IMG/VR virus record: IMGVR_UViG_3300020205_003344
Span: 1 to 41,979 of that record
Reading direction: 5' to 3' (one strand)
Source of the DNA: a virus
Length of the DNA stretch: 41,979 nucleotides
The notes beneath the pieces are model-generated. The model saw only the letters and a list, made by a program, of their open reading frames with translations. It searched no databases and was not told the DNA's origin. The number at the start of each line of letters is the position of its first letter. The first letter of the stretch is position 1. This document shows positions 20,828 through 27,797 of this stretch, piece after piece. The translations under genes were made by a program, and so were the position numbers.

Positions 20828-21017
20828 ATTACAAAAAGATATTTTAGAAAGAGCTATTTGGACAGCAGCGCAAGCTTTTATCGCTGTATACACGGTAGGT
20901 GGCGTTGGTGAAATTAAGTCAGCAGCTACAGCAGCAGTTGCAGCAGCAATAAGTGTCGTTAAAGGTCTCGTTGCAACAAAAGTTGGCGATCCCGAAAGTG
21001 CAGCAACAATCAAATAA
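20820..21017 (+). CDS. r1t-like holin
   Basis: This 65-residue protein starts at ATG 20820, with GAAGG at about 20807-20811 upstream, and overlaps the previous stop. It shows the r1t-like holin pattern: a short polar start, the segment ERAIWTAAQAFIAVYTVGG, then an Ala-rich second hydrophobic helix (SAATAAVAAAISVVKGLVA). The end KVGDPESAATIK is the 'k-x-G-d-p-x-S-A' tail typical of actinobacteriophage holins. Holins accumulate in the inner membrane and open it at lysis time. No endolysin is encoded beside it in this window, so the enzyme must lie elsewhere. Nothing else is packed downstream before a promoter/terminator island. Confidence 0.75.
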   Translation: MNKLQKDILERAIWTAAQAFIAVYTVGGVGEIKSAATAAVAAAISVVKGLVATKVGDPESAATIK

Positions 21018-21049
21018 TCCGTAATCTCATACAAGTCTCCAGTAACACA

Positions 21050-21058
21050 TGCTATAAT
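21050..21058 (+). promoter_or_regulatory. Extended -10 promoter (TGCTATAAT)
   Basis: The sequence TGCTATAAT is a perfect extended -10 element. The -35 region about 17 nt upstream is poor (around TACAAG), which extended -10 promoters tolerate. The predicted start site is about 21065-21066, exactly at an ATG seven bases after the -10, and only some 26 nt before a terminator hairpin. It would drive the nucleotide-metabolism operon if the hairpin is read through. Confidence 0.5.
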
Positions 21059-21065
21059 GATGTGT

Positions 21066-21176
21066 ATGCAGGAAGTAAATACTATAAGCGGCCCCGCCTT
21101 AATGGCGGGGTTGTCTTATTCATGCCAGTCTTTTATACCTTTTAGCGTGTTTATCCAATCTTATGAAGGATTCTAA
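21066..21176 (+). CDS. Possible leaderless leader peptide (36 codons)
   Basis: An ATG lies seven bases after the TATAAT box, the spacing expected for a leaderless transcript. The frame stays open for 36 codons and ends in a TAA (21174-21176) immediately before the ATG of the next gene. The predicted product starts MQEVNTISGPALMAG and has no known motif. Translation would run straight through the terminator hairpin at 21092-21110. It may be a regulatory leader rather than a functional protein, or a chance frame; a 36-codon run is not improbable by chance. Confidence 0.25.
   Translation: MQEVNTISGPALMAGLSYSCQSFIPFSVFIQSYEGF
21092..21120 (+). terminator. Rho-independent terminator
   Basis: CCCCGCC (21092-21098), loop TTAAT, GGCGGGG (21104-21110) form a perfect 7-bp GC stem, followed by TTGTCTTATT. 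The T-tract is interrupted, so termination may be incomplete. It closes the tail/lysis operon, but it lies downstream of a promoter and upstream of the gene at 21177, which makes it a candidate attenuator. Confidence 0.75.
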
Positions 21177-21887
21177 ATGTCAATGAAAGAAATAGAAGAA
21201 GCCATTAGTAGCAATAGCCTTCCACTTTCTGTTGCGGAAAAGTACTTGAAACTGTATATAGCAGACATAAATTGGTCAGAGCACATAGCTGCTCTGTGGA
21301 AAAACTCAATGAACAAATTTAGTAATGAAACTGAAGCAAAAGATCACATTAAACGAGCAGTAGCTTGCGCTACTATACTTCCTCTAATGGAAAATACGCC
21401 CATACCAGACCCGCCTAGTAATCTATTATTTTGGTGTACTGCGTGGAAACAGTTCTACAGAGATGATTGGTTTAAAATATTCATGGATGTTTTAAAAGAA
21501 GATCTAGAAATATCTAAGAATAGGAATAAAATAATAATCCTTGGTGTTGTAGAGCCCATTGACATAGCACCAATGACTAGACAGGCTTACAACTGGCTAT
21601 ACGACTCAGCAGTAAGTCATGAATGTGTGAACGATAATAATCGTGAAGATATTGAAAATAAATTTAAGAATATCGTGAAAGCCTATGGTGGAGCGGTAAT
21701 ATGTAACATGTTTGTAAATCACAAAGTATTTGTTAATAAGGTTTTTAATTGGAGAAGTGGGTACTTCTTTGAGAAGCAGATACATAAGGTATATTCACTA
21801 GATCAAATATTAAAAATTAAATCAACAGAGATAGCTGAAATTAACCCTAAATATATAAGAAAAATAGAAAATAAAATAGGAGCATAA
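21177..21887 (+). CDS. Protein of unknown function heading the ribonucleotide reductase operon
   Basis: ATG 21177 is preferred over ATG 21183 because AAGGA lies six bases upstream. The 236-residue product is soluble, Trp- and Asn-rich and mainly helical. I see no known motif. Its first 65 residues are acidic and helical (ADINWSEHIAALWKNSMNKF). The middle carries hydrophobic beta strands (NKIIILGVVEPIDIA, YGGAVICNMFVNHKVFV), which could be an alpha/beta core. The C-terminus is basic. It ends three bases before the GTG start of the reductase, so the two are surely co-transcribed. A link to nucleotide metabolism or early takeover is only suggested by that neighbourhood. Confidence 0.6.
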   Translation: MSMKEIEEAISSNSLPLSVAEKYLKLYIADINWSEHIAALWKNSMNKFSNETEAKDHIKRAVACATILPLMENTPIPDPPSNLLFWCTAWKQFYRDDWFKIFMDVLKEDLEISKNRNKIIILGVVEPIDIAPMTRQAYNWLYDSAVSHECVNDNNREDIENKFKNIVKAYGGAVICNMFVNHKVFVNKVFNWRSGYFFEKQIHKVYSLDQILKIKSTEIAEINPKYIRKIENKIGA

Positions 21888-21890
21888 CAA

Positions 21891-23825
21891 GTGGAAAATA
21901 TTATTCTTTCAAAAGAATTCGCTAATTCATACGCAGATAAAAAAGCGCCCTGGGGCTTTAACGGTTTAGGGGAAATAGTTTATCGTAGAACTTATTCAAG
22001 AGATATTGAATCCCTTGGTCGCAAAGAATACTGGCATGAAACAATTGAGCGTTGCATCAACGGCGCTCAAGCAATTGGAGCGAATTACACGAAAGAAGAA
22101 GCTGAAAGATTATTCGATTATATCTTTAATCTTAAGGGTATTTTTGCTGGCCGATGCCTATGGCAATTAGGTACTCCTTTGGTTGCACAAATGAGTGGGG
22201 TTTCCTTAGTTAACTGTTGGATGACAACAATCTCTAAGGTAGAAGATTTCCAATTCTTAATGGATCACCTAATGGTTGGTGGTGGAGTTGGATTTACCGT
22301 AGAACGAGCAAGCGTCCACGATTTCCCCAAGGTGCAAAACGTTCAATCTATTCGACATGAAAAAACTAATGACGCAGACTTTATTGTTGGCGACTCAAGA
22401 AAGGGTTGGTCAGCGTTACTTGGGAAAGTTTTGAGAAGCTATTTTGAAACTGGAGAATCTTTTACCTATAGCACCATTTTAGTCAGAGGGTATGGCGCAC
22501 CCCTAAAGACATTTGGTGGAACAGCGTCTGGCCCTGAAGTTCTTATTGAGGGCATTAAGAATATTTGCGATATTTTGAATTCTCGTATTGGGAAAAAGAT
22601 TCGCTCAATCGACGCGTTGGACATAGCTAATATCATCGGAAAGATAGTTGTAGCCGGCTCTGCTCGACGCTCTGCTCAAATAGCTATCGGAGACCCTGAT
22701 GATTTTCTTTTCTTAAAAGCGAAGAATTGGGGTAAGGGTGACATTCCCGCTTGGCGTGGAAATTCAAATAACTCAATTTATGCGGATGCGTATGAAGAAA
22801 TCATTGACGAATTTTGGAAGGGCTATGATGGGTCGGGTGAGCCCTATGGTTTGATTAACAGAAACCTTATTCGCAAAAATGGTAGATTAGGTGAGAAAGC
22901 TAATGACAGTCGAGTGATCGGCACCAATCCATGTGGAGAAATTGGCCTAGAAGATGGAGAGCCTTGTAACCTAGCTGAAATTTTCCTTCCCAATATCACT
23001 TCAAAGGAAGAGCTTTTTGACGTAAGTATGCTCCTCTATAAGACTCAGAAGGCAATCACAACATTAGCCTATCCATATAAGAAGAGCCAGGATGTTATTG
23101 AAAGAAATCGAAGATTGGGTCAGGGGATTACAGGGTGGCTGCAATCCACAGAAGAGCAATTATCCTGGATTGATGAAGCCTATAAAAACCTTAAGCAAAT
23201 TGATGAGCAGTGGTCCGCTTCCTTGGGAATAAACAAGTCAATCAAATTAACGACCGTAAAGCCCAGTGGAACCTTAAGCTTATTGGCAGGAGTTACCCCA
23301 GGCATTCATCCAGCTTACGCGCAATACTACATACGCCGAGTGCGCATGGGTAGTAATGATCCACTCGTAAACTACTGTAGAGATAAAGGGCATAAGGTCC
23401 AGTATGACGTGGGATTAGATGGTAAGGAAAATCATACTATTTGTGTAGTTGAGTTCCCATGTAATACCCCCAAACATGCCACTCTTGCAAGTCAGGTAAC
23501 TGCAATTAGTCAACTTGAGTGGGTAGTAAAAGCTCAATCTACATGGGCGGACAATAATGTCAGTGTTACCGTCTATTATAAAAAGGAAGAATTGCCAGAA
23601 ATCCAAGAGTGGATGAAAAAGAATTATAAAAATAAAGTAAAATCAGTATCCTTCCTGTTGCACAGTGAGCACGGGTTTGTCCTCGCTCCGTATGAAGAAA
23701 TTACCGAAGAAGTATATAATAAACTAAAGTCAAAAATTAAAGATGGAATTAATTTTACTGACTCCAGTAACATAGATCTATTAGACAGTCTAGAGTGTGA
23801 AGGCGGAGCCTGTCCGGTTAAGTGA
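21891..23825 (+). CDS. nrdJ: Adenosylcobalamin-dependent (class II) ribonucleoside-triphosphate reductase
   Basis: The start is GTG 21891 with AGGAG at about 21879-21883. The 644-residue protein has the full class II set of the monomeric Lactobacillus-type RTPR. C348 and E350 in NPCGE correspond to the thiyl-radical Cys408 and Glu410. C359 (GEPCNL, 11 residues later) and C109 (SLVNCWMTT) form the substrate-reducing pair. C636 and C641 in the C-terminal CEGGACPVK are the shuttle pair. VKPSGTLSLLAGVTPGIHP is the conserved barrel segment. It reduces ribonucleotides using adenosylcobalamin and needs no oxygen or partner subunit, giving dNTPs for phage replication. It is about 95 residues shorter than the Lactobacillus enzyme. 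The C-terminus overlaps the next gene (GTGA). Cofactor must come from a B12-using host. Confidence 0.93.
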   Translation: MENIILSKEFANSYADKKAPWGFNGLGEIVYRRTYSRDIESLGRKEYWHETIERCINGAQAIGANYTKEEAERLFDYIFNLKGIFAGRCLWQLGTPLVAQMSGVSLVNCWMTTISKVEDFQFLMDHLMVGGGVGFTVERASVHDFPKVQNVQSIRHEKTNDADFIVGDSRKGWSALLGKVLRSYFETGESFTYSTILVRGYGAPLKTFGGTASGPEVLIEGIKNICDILNSRIGKKIRSIDALDIANIIGKIVVAGSARRSAQIAIGDPDDFLFLKAKNWGKGDIPAWRGNSNNSIYADAYEEIIDEFWKGYDGSGEPYGLINRNLIRKNGRLGEKANDSRVIGTNPCGEIGLEDGEPCNLAEIFLPNITSKEELFDVSMLLYKTQKAITTLAYPYKKSQDVIERNRRLGQGITGWLQSTEEQLSWIDEAYKNLKQIDEQWSASLGINKSIKLTTVKPSGTLSLLAGVTPGIHPAYAQYYIRRVRMGSNDPLVNYCRDKGHKVQYDVGLDGKENHTICVVEFPCNTPKHATLASQVTAISQLEWVVKAQSTWADNNVSVTVYYKKEELPEIQEWMKKNYKNKVKSVSFLLHSEHGFVLAPYEEITEEVYNKLKSKIKDGINFTDSSNIDLLDSLECEGGACPVK

Positions 23826-24184
23826 CAAATATTATGCCTGAAAAAGAAAACTTTGATAATGATGATTTTGAAAAAATATTTACTGAAATTGTTAGTTCAG
23901 ATGAATTAAAGGATATGTCAGATCATTTTGAAAAAGATGTAAAGCTTGGATTAAAAGAGCTCCTTCTAATCCAGCAATCTCTATCAGATGCTATGGGTCA
24001 TATATGTGAAGCATTGATCAATGCTGTTGATGGAGAAGAGCAATTGATAACTACTGGAGATAACGTTTACAGTAGTTTATTGTCTTCACTCTATAAAATA
24101 TCTGAAGATTTCAATGAATGTATGGTAGAATGTTACTCTGATTTAGATGTAGATGATGATGAAGGAGATGAAGATGGAACATGA
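23822..24184 (+). CDS. Acidic small protein of unknown function
   Basis: GTG 23822 overlaps the reductase stop (GTGA), a common coupling arrangement; ATG 23834 in the same frame is the alternative start. The 120-residue product is very acidic, with a helical body (LGLKELLLIQQSLSDAMGHICEAL) and a C-terminal Asp/Glu tail (DLDVDDDEGDEDGT). No known motif is seen. Its stop lies inside the start region of thyX, so it is translated between two dNTP-synthesis enzymes. It could be a small partner of either, but the sequence does not show this. Confidence 0.55.
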   Translation: MTNIMPEKENFDNDDFEKIFTEIVSSDELKDMSDHFEKDVKLGLKELLLIQQSLSDAMGHICEALINAVDGEEQLITTGDNVYSSLLSSLYKISEDFNECMVECYSDLDVDDDEGDEDGT

Positions 24185-24887
24185 TTCAGTTAATGAACTT
24201 TCCATTAAAAAAGTTTTAGATAAAGGTTACGTAAGATTGGTGGACGTAATGGGCTCAGATCTGAGTGTTGCGAATGCGGCACGAGCTTCTTTTGCCAAAG
24301 AGTCAACTGCTCTATCTGCTGCTGACGCAAGATTGATTGACTATTTAGCAAGAGAAAATCATATGTCACCTTTTAGGCACGCATTTATGACCTTTGAAAT
24401 TAAGGCACCTCTAATGGTTGCTCGTCAACATTGGAAATATGTTATCGGTTCAGATCACACTATGGATTCTTGGAATGAATCTAGTAGAAGATATGTAACT
24501 TCCGAGCCTGAATTTTACATTCCTTCACAAGAGCAATGGAGACTGGCACCAGACAATAAGAAACAGGGGTCCGGAGGACCTCTTGATCCCTGGACTGGAA
24601 CACTTCTGTCTCAACAATTGGAAGATTACATCCAGCAGGGTGAAGCTCTTTATAACATGGCTATGCAAAATGGCGTAGCAGCTGAACAGGCAAGATTGTT
24701 TCTCCCGGCATACGGTATGTACGTCATATACAGATGGTCGTGCAGCCTACAGTCAGTAGCACTATTTCTTAATCAACGCCTTGAAGAAGAATCTCAGAGA
24801 GAAATCCAAGACTACGCTCGCGCTGTTAAGGATTTAATCATTGATAAGTTTCCTGTATCAATACCGCTGTTAACTGGTGCATCATGA
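24174..24887 (+). CDS. thyX: Flavin-dependent thymidylate synthase ThyX
   Basis: ATG 24174 has AAGGAG at 24162-24167 with six-base spacing; upstream in-frame ATGs lack this and sit deeper in the previous gene. The 237-residue product shows ThyX features in order: DVMGSDLSVANAARASF near residue 25, HMSPFRHAFMTFEIKAP (63-79), ARQHWKY (83-89), SWNESSRRY (99-107), EFYIP, KQGSGG, then RLFLPAYGMYVIYRW and QREIQDYA. It makes dTMP from dUMP with FAD, NADPH and methylene-tetrahydrofolate. The canonical RHR-x7-S motif is altered: after ARQHW comes KY plus an insertion of about ten residues before S-x-N-E-x-S-x-R-Y. This replaces thymidine supply during infection, alongside the reductase upstream. Confidence 0.93.
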   Translation: MEHDSVNELSIKKVLDKGYVRLVDVMGSDLSVANAARASFAKESTALSAADARLIDYLARENHMSPFRHAFMTFEIKAPLMVARQHWKYVIGSDHTMDSWNESSRRYVTSEPEFYIPSQEQWRLAPDNKKQGSGGPLDPWTGTLLSQQLEDYIQQGEALYNMAMQNGVAAEQARLFLPAYGMYVIYRWSCSLQSVALFLNQRLEEESQREIQDYARAVKDLIIDKFPVSIPLLTGAS

Positions 24888-25045
24888 TATTAGACATAAT
24901 TAGAGTTATTCTATTTGTAGTATTTATTAATTGGGCATTTACAATGCAGTCGATGTCTCAATCGGCAACTAATACAAAGAATAGGAAAATAACAATTGCC
25001 ATATCCATACTAGCTTCAGCAATAGCCGCTATATTAGTTCTATGA
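24884..25045 (+). CDS. Small two-helix membrane protein
   Basis: ATG 24884 overlaps the thyX stop (ATGA). The 53-residue product starts with a hydrophobic helix (MILDIIRVILFVVFINWAF), then a polar loop (QSMSQSATNTKNRK), then a second hydrophobic helix (ITIAISILASAIAAILVL) ending at the stop. The translational coupling and two clear membrane segments argue it is real. No family is recognised. It could be an inner-membrane accessory protein, for example superinfection or lysis related, but there is no direct evidence. Confidence 0.6.
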   Translation: MILDIIRVILFVVFINWAFTMQSMSQSATNTKNRKITIAISILASAIAAILVL

Positions 25046-25134
25046 CAGTTACAAAAAAATATATTCAGTACATGCAGATGGACATTTGTATATGTTCAAT
25101 CAATATATCCGAGGTCAATAATGCCAGCAGCTAA
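25042..25134 (+). CDS. Doubtful 30-aa reading frame with A7 run
   Basis: An ATGA overlap with the preceding stop opens a 30-codon frame (MTVTKKYIQYMQMD...). An A AAA AAA run at 25052-25058 sits early in it. A -1 slip there would lead into a frame reading KKIYSVHADGHLYMFNQ and ending at 25121. Both versions are very short. It may be a decayed small gene, a frameshifted small gene or noise. The 75 bases before the next gene hold nothing else that I can identify. Confidence 0.2.
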   Translation: MTVTKKYIQYMQMDICICSINISEVNNASS

Positions 25135-25342
25135 GTTAAACTATATGGTAGTATATAAAAATCATAGCCAAGTTTACGGATGTTCATCTAAAAAAATAGC
25201 ACTTGATAGTCCTCCCCCTGAAGGAATGTCCTTAGAGGATAAGAACATATTTTTTGTAACATTTGAACCAGACACTGATAATATCTGTTTGTACAAAGTA
25301 AGTAATGAGCAAGAAAGTAATGATAAGGAAGAAAATGAATAA
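25121..25342 (+). CDS. Small protein of unknown function
   Basis: ATG 25121 is preceded by GAGG at 25111-25114. The 73-residue product has a beta-rich first half (LNYMVVYKNHSQVYG), a Pro patch (SPPPEG), another beta segment (NIFFVTFEPDTDNICLYKV) and a highly charged Glu/Asn/Lys tail. There is no membrane segment or known motif. It overlaps the next gene by 8 nt in a run of very small genes between thyX and a glycosyltransferase. Such clusters usually hold host-takeover proteins, but I cannot assign one here. Confidence 0.5.
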   Translation: MPAAKLNYMVVYKNHSQVYGCSSKKIALDSPPPEGMSLEDKNIFFVTFEPDTDNICLYKVSNEQESNDKEENE

Positions 25343-25553
25343 GAAGAAAATCTCAGTAAAACTAAATGTAGGTGAAACTGCAATCGTTATTAGCCATGAA
25401 CTAGCTATGCACGTAGCTGAAACATATGACTATTTAGCAACTGAACATCAGGATGAGCACTCAGATTCATTCAGAGAAATAGCAGATAACATAAGATTCC
25501 AAGCCAATGAAAATCATTATAATGAATCAGATGATCAATATGAAGAATGGTAA
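25335..25553 (+). CDS. Small protein of unknown function
   Basis: ATG 25335 is chosen because AAGGAAG at 25325-25331 precedes it; an in-frame ATG at 25305 lies further inside the upstream gene. The 72-residue product has a basic start (MNKKKISVKLNVGE), a short beta/helix region (TAIVISHELAMHVAETYDYL) and an acidic, His-rich end (QDEHSDSFREIADN, then NESDDQYEEW). The pattern of hydrophobic strand plus helix could be a small alpha/beta fold, and several His/Asp residues might bind metal. No family is recognised. Confidence 0.5.
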   Translation: MNKKKISVKLNVGETAIVISHELAMHVAETYDYLATEHQDEHSDSFREIADNIRFQANENHYNESDDQYEEW

Positions 25554-25794
25554 AATTACTTTCTTAATTAGTTCCCTTCTATTGGGCATTTCAATAGCTA
25601 AAAATAAATCTATGAATTCTTTAAAGCCCAAGAAAAAAAATCCAACTATATATCAATACAAGAATAGATTAAAAGAGTTCTATGATTCCGATTCATTGTT
25701 TGATATAGAACAAGAATTCCTATCCTTAGTAGAATTCGGTTTAAGTCCGACATCCGCCTTTGATACAGTAATTGAATTTGGAGAAATAAAATGA
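25540..25794 (+). CDS. Small protein with N-terminal hydrophobic segment
   Basis: Start choice is uncertain: ATG 25540 (84 aa) gives the smallest overlap with the previous gene, while ATGs at 25531 and 25507 are in frame further upstream. None has a good ribosome site. Residues about 5-20 (ITFLISSLLLGISIAK) form a hydrophobic helix that may be a membrane anchor. The rest is soluble and helical (YQYKNRLKEFYDSDSLFDIEQEF), ending in VIEFGEIK. The stop overlaps the glycosyltransferase start (ATGA), so the two are likely coupled. No known family. Confidence 0.5.
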   Translation: MKNGKITFLISSLLLGISIAKNKSMNSLKPKKKNPTIYQYKNRLKEFYDSDSLFDIEQEFLSLVEFGLSPTSAFDTVIEFGEIK

Positions 25795-26582
25795 TAGACC
25801 TGTGCGTAATCAATTATAATACAAGATCACTGCTCAATAGATTTCTAGACTGTCTACACAGTGACTTACATGAGGTTCCTAAGGTTTGGAATCTATATAT
25901 AGCAGATAATGGCTCACAAGATGACAGTACTAATTGGTTGAAATATAATTTTGAAAGATATAAAATTAATAAGTTTTACATGAATGACAACATAGGTTAT
26001 TCCGGCGCTTGCAATCAATTAGCGGCTAGAGGTTCATCCGATATAATAGGACTACTAAATGCAGATGTATGGATGACAAGTGAATCTGTAGCAAAAATTC
26101 AACACATTTTTGATGACAATCCAGACATCCATATTGTGGGTCCTAAGCAACGTGACGAAAATGGACTGATAACTCATGGTGGTATAACTGGCACCAATAC
26201 TGCTCCACACATGAGAGGCTGGCGCCAAAGTGACTTTAATGATACCCTGTATAAGGATAGAGTTGAATGTGTTACAGTGGCAGGGTCAGCGTATTTTATT
26301 CGTCGTAACGTATGGGAAACGATGACTAATCATCCAAAATATCAAGAGATGTTTCCGGGTGCCATTGGAGCCTTCTTGCCAACTCCTCACTATTATGAAG
26401 AAACCTGGTGCTCTTATTTTGCGCGTCATTTGGGTTACAAAATAGTATATGATGGGAGTGTTTCAGTAGGACATAGTTGGCACAAATCTTCTCCGATTGG
26501 TGGAGAAGCGGATTCTAAATTTAAAGAAAGTCAAGCAATATTTCGCAAAGCCTGTGATTTTATTGGCATAGAAAGAGATTAA
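25791..26582 (+). CDS. Family 2 glycosyltransferase
   Basis: ATG 25791 overlaps the previous stop. The 263-residue protein has the GT-A fold pattern: LCVINYNTRSLLNRFL at the start, ADNGSQDDSTNWL (residues 38-50), NIGYSGACNQLAARG (67-81), and the metal-binding LLNADVW with A91-D92. GSAYFIRRNVWETM and a late EETWCSYFARHLGYK supply the acceptor side and catalytic region. Such enzymes transfer a sugar from a nucleotide-sugar donor. In a phage the acceptor may be modified DNA bases, virion proteins or cell-surface polymer. It is separated by 1 nt from the nuclease-like gene that follows. Two further glycosyltransferase-like genes occur 2-3 kb downstream. Acceptor is unknown. Confidence 0.85.
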   Translation: MIDLCVINYNTRSLLNRFLDCLHSDLHEVPKVWNLYIADNGSQDDSTNWLKYNFERYKINKFYMNDNIGYSGACNQLAARGSSDIIGLLNADVWMTSESVAKIQHIFDDNPDIHIVGPKQRDENGLITHGGITGTNTAPHMRGWRQSDFNDTLYKDRVECVTVAGSAYFIRRNVWETMTNHPKYQEMFPGAIGAFLPTPHYYEETWCSYFARHLGYKIVYDGSVSVGHSWHKSSPIGGEADSKFKESQAIFRKACDFIGIERD

Positions 26583-26583
26583 A

Positions 26584-26982
26584 ATGACAGATAAATTAAA
26601 CCCCTGGATATATAACGCAGAAGTAAAAAAAGTTGTTGACGGTGATACATTTGATATTGTTATTGACTTAGGATTTGACATTCTAAAGAAGGGTAGAGTA
26701 CGCCTTTACGGTGTCAATACTCCAGAGAGTCGGACTACTAATCTTGAAGAAAAAAAGATGGGTTTAGCAGCAAAAGAATTCACCGACCAGTGGTTGACAG
26801 CTGCTAACCATAAGGTTAAAATAGAAACTATCATTGACAAGAGCGAAAAGTATGGAAGAGTTTTAGCTAGAGTCTGGAATGAAACTGGAGAATGCCTGAA
26901 TGATGCTATAGTGGCATCCGGACTAGCTAGAGAATATTTCGGCGTAGGCGATAAAACATTTACTGAATTTAAAAAGGCGTAA
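26584..26982 (+). CDS. Staphylococcal nuclease (thermonuclease)-like protein
   Basis: This 132-residue protein shows the SNase core in order: VKKVVDGDTFDIVID (residues 15-29), RVRLYGVNTPESR (38-50), KYGRVLARVW (89-98) and LNDAIVASGLAREYF. R40, E48 and R92 correspond to the catalytic Arg35, Glu43 and Arg87 of the S. aureus enzyme, and D21 to the Ca2+-binding Asp21, so it is probably active. It would cleave nucleic acid, giving 3'-phosphate ends. There is no signal peptide, so it acts in the cell, perhaps in host DNA breakdown or DNA repair alongside the next gene. It ends one base before the next start codon. Confidence 0.88.
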   Translation: MTDKLNPWIYNAEVKKVVDGDTFDIVIDLGFDILKKGRVRLYGVNTPESRTTNLEEKKMGLAAKEFTDQWLTAANHKVKIETIIDKSEKYGRVLARVWNETGECLNDAIVASGLAREYFGVGDKTFTEFKKA

Positions 26983-26983
26983 A

Positions 26984-27403
26984 GTGCAAACATTTTTACC
27001 ATACGCAGACTTCCAAAAATCTGTAGAAGTATTAGACTATCGTCGTCTTGGAAAACAACGTGTAGAAAGTTTCCAAGTTCTCAATGTTTTATTGAATAGA
27101 ACTCAGACTAAAGGTTGGCGCAATCACCCAGTTACTTTAATGTGGACCGGCTATGAGTCGGCACTAAAGTTATATCAAAATATAACCATTCGTGAATGGA
27201 TTCGCAGAGGATACAAGAATAATATGCAATACGAAGAAATAGAACCAGGAAGTGTTGTCATGCCGGCTTGGTTTGGCAATGAACAATTTCATAGATCGCA
27301 TAAATCAAATCTTCTCCGTAAAGACTTTGGGCATTATTCTCAATACTTTGATGAACCAGTTGACCTAGAATATTATTGGCCAGGAGTAGCGTATGCCTCT
27401 TAA
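26984..27403 (+). CDS. MSMEG_6728-type protein (pyrimidine-dimer DNA glycosylase-like)
   Basis: The start is GTG 26984, one base after the previous stop. The 139-residue product matches the MSMEG_6728 family widespread in actinobacteria: MQTFLPYADF, then LDYRRLGKQRVES, GWRNHPVTLMWTGYESAL, REWIRRGYK, PAWFGNEQFHRSHKSN, LLRKDFGHY and a final YYWPG. Related proteins carry a pyrimidine-dimer excision (DenV-like) annotation. If that holds, it would remove UV photoproducts from phage DNA, a useful trait in sunlit water. The actual activity of the family is not something I can show from sequence. Next to nuclease and deoxyribosyltransferase genes it fits a DNA-repair and salvage group. Confidence 0.75.
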   Translation: MQTFLPYADFQKSVEVLDYRRLGKQRVESFQVLNVLLNRTQTKGWRNHPVTLMWTGYESALKLYQNITIREWIRRGYKNNMQYEEIEPGSVVMPAWFGNEQFHRSHKSNLLRKDFGHYSQYFDEPVDLEYYWPGVAYAS

Positions 27404-27797
27404 AGTATTTCTTTCCGGAGCAATTGAGGGCGTTGAAGATTATGGTCGTTTTTGGCGCAAGTCTGCAACAAGAGCTTTGCACCTTGCAGGCTATGACGTG
27501 CTGGATCCAATGAATATTGCTGATAAAGATTACGAAACACCAGAAGAAATTGTTGAAAAAAATCTATTCATGCAACGCAGAGCAGATATTATCTTAGTAG
27601 AATACATGTTACAAGATCGCGCATATATTGGTACTGATTTCGAATTGGCTTGGGCTAAATTTAATAATCAGCCGGCAGTAGTATTCTGCTGTGACTCTAA
27701 TAAGAATAGAGTTTATCTAAAATATATGGCAACAAAACTTGCACCAACAATGCAAGATGCGATAGAATATATCGCAAGCAATTATCCATCAACTTAA
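27393..27797 (+). CDS. Nucleoside 2-deoxyribosyltransferase-like protein
   Basis: ATG 27393 overlaps the upstream gene by 11 nt. The 134-residue product has the NDT/Rossmann-like pattern: KVFLSGAIEG (4-13), W-R-K-S-A then an alpha helix, YDVLDPMN, a 'e-i-V-e-k-N' helix, ADIILVEYM and YIGTDFELAWA with the conserved E. This fold cleaves or swaps N-glycosidic bonds of deoxynucleosides or nucleotides; phage members act in base salvage or modification. Its place after reductase and thymidylate synthase fits nucleotide-pool remodelling. Substrate cannot be told from the sequence. Confidence 0.78.
   Translation: MPLKVFLSGAIEGVEDYGRFWRKSATRALHLAGYDVLDPMNIADKDYETPEEIVEKNLFMQRRADIILVEYMLQDRAYIGTDFELAWAKFNNQPAVVFCCDSNKNRVYLKYMATKLAPTMQDAIEYIASNYPST

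Noticed and set aside
21018-21176. tRNA or structured riboswitch in the gap after the holin
   Set aside because: Apart from the 7-bp GC hairpin I could not fold a cloverleaf or a known aptamer core.
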